A DNA stretch of 7,008 bases from Pseudomonadota bacterium (lineage in GTDB: Bacteria; Desulfobacterota; Desulfobaccia; Desulfobaccales; 0-14-0-80-60-11). The notes under the pieces are model-generated. The model was not told the origin of the DNA. It ran no database searches and saw only the letters and a list, made by a program, of their open reading frames with translations. Within the stretch, counting starts at the first letter, position 1; each line of letters starts with the position of its first letter. Below, one piece after another: positions 5,954 through 7,008 of this stretch. A program made the position numbers and the translations under genes. The DNA is taken from the NCBI GenBank assembly GCA_018897875.1, contig JAHIKF010000496.1, forward strand, positions 1-7,008, given 5' to 3'.

Positions 5954-5962
5954 GGCTTGTTA

Positions 5963-6140
5963 CTCGTTCTTCGTTTTTCGTCTTAACTTCGGTAGCTCAA
6001 AGATATTGCCTTGGATAGATATAGGCAAGCAACTTAGCCAGCAGCAACGACCGATTAGCCTCGTTCCCAAGTGCAACTTGGGAACGAGTGGATGTCTCAG
6101 CTTTTTCACCAAAAACGAAAAACCCAAAACGAAAAACGAT
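5963..6140. repeat. Intergenic inverted-arm element 4 (7-bp repeats, with hairpin)
   Basis: This fills the 190-bp gap between ubiX and the prenyltransferase gene. The left arm, 5963-5982 (CTCGTTCTTCGTTTTTCGTC), is T-rich. The right arm, 6108-6140, is A-rich, with units reading GTTTTTC, GTTTTGG, GTTTTTC on the complementary strand (period 7). The arms are inverted copies with roughly one mismatch over 15 bp and weaker similarity beyond. They lie 9 nt before the downstream ATG and 3 nt after the ubiX stop. The core holds the 29-bp palindrome (6060-6088) and a small inverted pair TTGCCT/AGGCAA (6006-6011, 6023-6028); otherwise it shows nothing recognisable. Confidence 0.65.
6060..6088. repeat. 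29-bp palindromic repeat, copy B
   Basis: Identical to the palindrome at 1156-1184 (13-bp perfect arms CTCGTTCCCAAGT / ACTTGGGAACGAG, loop GCA), nearly 4.9 kb away in another operon. Flanking similarity ends within 1-2 bases, so the hairpin itself is the repeated unit. Confidence 0.8.
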
Positions 6141-6143
6141 TAT

Positions 6144-6701
6144 TTATTCGCCCCAGCGCCGGGTCAGGTTATGCGCAAGCCCCAAGTGGTCCAGGATGCG
6201 CCCGGCAAACTGGCGGGCCAGTTCGGTAAGGCCCTGGGGCCGGTGGTAGAACCCGGGGCAGGCCGGAAAAATGGTGGCCCCCGCCTCCGCGGCCCGGGCC
6301 AGGTTCCGCAAGTGGATGAGGCTCAAGGGCGTCTCCCGCACCACCAGGATCAGGGGCCGCCGCTCTTTCAGAAAGACCTCCCCGGCCCGGTGGATAAGGT
6401 TGCGGCCCACCCCGGCGGCGATGGCCCCGAGCGATCCCATGGAGCAGGGGATCACCACCATGGCCCGGGCCCTAAACGAGCCGCTGGCCAGGCCCGAAGT
6501 GAAGTCGTCCACCCGGTGCCAGATGGCCCCGGGGGCCAAAGCCGCGGGGTCGAGCCCCAATTCCAGGCTCAACACCTGCTCCCCGGCCCCGGAGATCACC
6601 GCGTGCAATTCCAGATCCGGACGGCTGGCGAAAAAGGCCAACAGCTCCCGGGCATAGATCATGCCCGAGGCCCCGGTGATGGCCACCACGTAGCGGTTCA
6701 T
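6144..6701 (-). CDS. ubiX: Flavin prenyltransferase UbiX
   Basis: A 185-residue cytoplasmic enzyme that joins a dimethylallyl unit to FMN to make prenylated FMN, the cofactor UbiD decarboxylases need. Motifs in order are ITGASGM at 8-14 (FMN phosphate binding), VVIPCSMGSLGAIAAGVG at 82-99, NLIHRAGEVFLKERRPLILV at 101-120, VRETPLSLIHLRN at 121-133 and FPACPGFYHRP at 145-155. All are close to the UbiX/Pad1 consensus and the length is typical. The start is ATG 6701, which overlaps the ubiD stop as ATGA, so translation is probably coupled. A GTG at 6722 would add seven residues (MAAPGAG) before the conserved N-terminus and is less likely. Next to ubiD this makes a cofactor-supply pair. In a futalosine-pathway organism it would serve the MqnL-type decarboxylation. 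Confidence 0.96.
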   Translation of the reverse strand: MNRYVVAITGASGMIYARELLAFFASRPDLELHAVISGAGEQVLSLELGLDPAALAPGAIWHRVDDFTSGLASGSFRARAMVVIPCSMGSLGAIAAGVGRNLIHRAGEVFLKERRPLILVVRETPLSLIHLRNLARAAEAGATIFPACPGFYHRPQGLTELARQFAGRILDHLGLAHNLTRRWGE

Positions 6702-7008
6702 GCCAGCCCCAGGCGCGGCCACAGTTCATCCACCTTGCGCTTGACTTCCGGGTCCATATGGATCACCTCGGGCCAGGGCCTAGTGAACCCTTCCTCGGGC
6801 CATTTCCGGGTGGCGTCGATCCCCATCTTGGAGCCATAGCGGGGCAGGGGCGAGGCATGGTCCAGGACATCCACCGGCCCATCGGCGAACACCACGTCCC
6901 GCCGCGGGTCCACGTTGTTCCCTAACCGCCACAGCACCTGGGACAGGTCCTGCACGTCCACGTCCCGGTCGTAGATGATAATGATCTTGGTGAACATCAT
7001 CTGCCCCA
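6698..7008 (-). CDS. ubiD: UbiD-family prenyl-FMN-dependent decarboxylase, C-terminal part
   Basis: The last 102 residues of a UbiD-type decarboxylase; the gene runs off the right edge, so the start and catalytic core are unseen. The visible part begins GQMMFTKIIIIYDRDVDVQD and continues WRLGNNVDPRRDVVF, DVLDHASPLPRYGSKMGIDA and TRKWPEEGF, all standard C-terminal UbiD blocks. UbiD removes a carboxyl group from a prenylated or free aromatic acid using prenyl-FMN made by UbiX, whose gene overlaps it by 4 bp (ATGA). With the UbiA-family gene downstream this forms a quinone-ring operon. Whether it acts on 3-polyprenyl-4-hydroxybenzoate or on the menaquinone precursor of the futalosine pathway (MqnL) cannot be decided from this fragment. 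Confidence 0.94.
   Translation of the reverse strand, partial: GQMMFTKIIIIYDRDVDVQDLSQVLWRLGNNVDPRRDVVFADGPVDVLDHASPLPRYGSKMGIDATRKWPEEGFTRPWPEVIHMDPEVKRKVDELWPRLGLA

Noticed and set aside
6702..6722. GTG start of ubiX at 6722
   Set aside because: The ATGA overlap with ubiD and the conserved N-terminus MNRYVVAITGASG favour the ATG at 6701.
309..6839. Many plus-strand open frames opposite the liv, ubiA and ubiX genes (for example 719-1270, 1466-2065, 2263-2868, 5952-6839)
   Set aside because: They are antisense shadows of high-GC genes: repetitive, charged or low-complexity translations with no family motif, while the opposite strand has full family signatures.

Overview
The window is an ordinary stretch of Gram-negative bacterial chromosome. 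Almost every gene is on the minus strand, coding DNA is GC-rich, and intergenic DNA is AT-rich. An outer-membrane barrel protein, a branched-chain amino-acid ABC importer and a UbiD/UbiX/UbiA trio of the kind found in menaquinone-making anaerobes would fit a deltaproteobacterium (Desulfobacterota). That placement is inference from gene content and style, not from a marker gene.

Layout, left to right. Positions 2-133 (+) hold the last 43 codons of an IS1595-type (ISXO2-like) transposase cut by the window edge. Then comes a minus-strand high-affinity branched-chain amino-acid transporter cluster, transcribed livH (3886-3023), livM (3021-2149), livF (1977-1252), livG (1036-281). The two permeases are 1 bp apart, while the two ATPases are each separated by 170-215 bp. 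The ATPase order is F then G, reversed from the usual G-F, and no periplasmic binding protein (livK) is present. The 254-bp gap between livH and the next gene holds an imperfect dyad inside 8-bp direct repeats, a REP-like hairpin and a strong intrinsic terminator. Next is a single gene for a secreted, probably outer-membrane beta-barrel protein (4899-4141), with its own consensus sigma-70 promoter and terminator. The right part is a second minus-strand operon: ubiD (C-terminal part only), ubiX (overlapping by ATGA) and, after a 190-bp gap, a UbiA-family prenyltransferase. Together these suit prenylation and decarboxylation of an aromatic acid in quinone synthesis. In a menaquinone organism the likely pathway is the futalosine route (MqnP-like), rather than ubiquinone.

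The most unusual feature is not a gene. Four intergenic gaps (134-280, 1037-1251, 1978-2148, 5954-6143) are each filled by an element of the same architecture but different sequence. Each has two mutually inverted arms made of degenerate 7-bp (once 8-bp) tandem repeats of the type GTTTTTC, TTTTCTG, GTTTTTG or GAAAAGGG, around an unrelated core of roughly 100-125 bp. Arms begin 3-7 nt after the neighbouring stop codon and end 9-11 nt before the next start codon. Two of the cores carry an identical 29-bp palindrome. I see no new protein system. The elements, the swapped livF/livG order and the missing livK are what deserve a second look.
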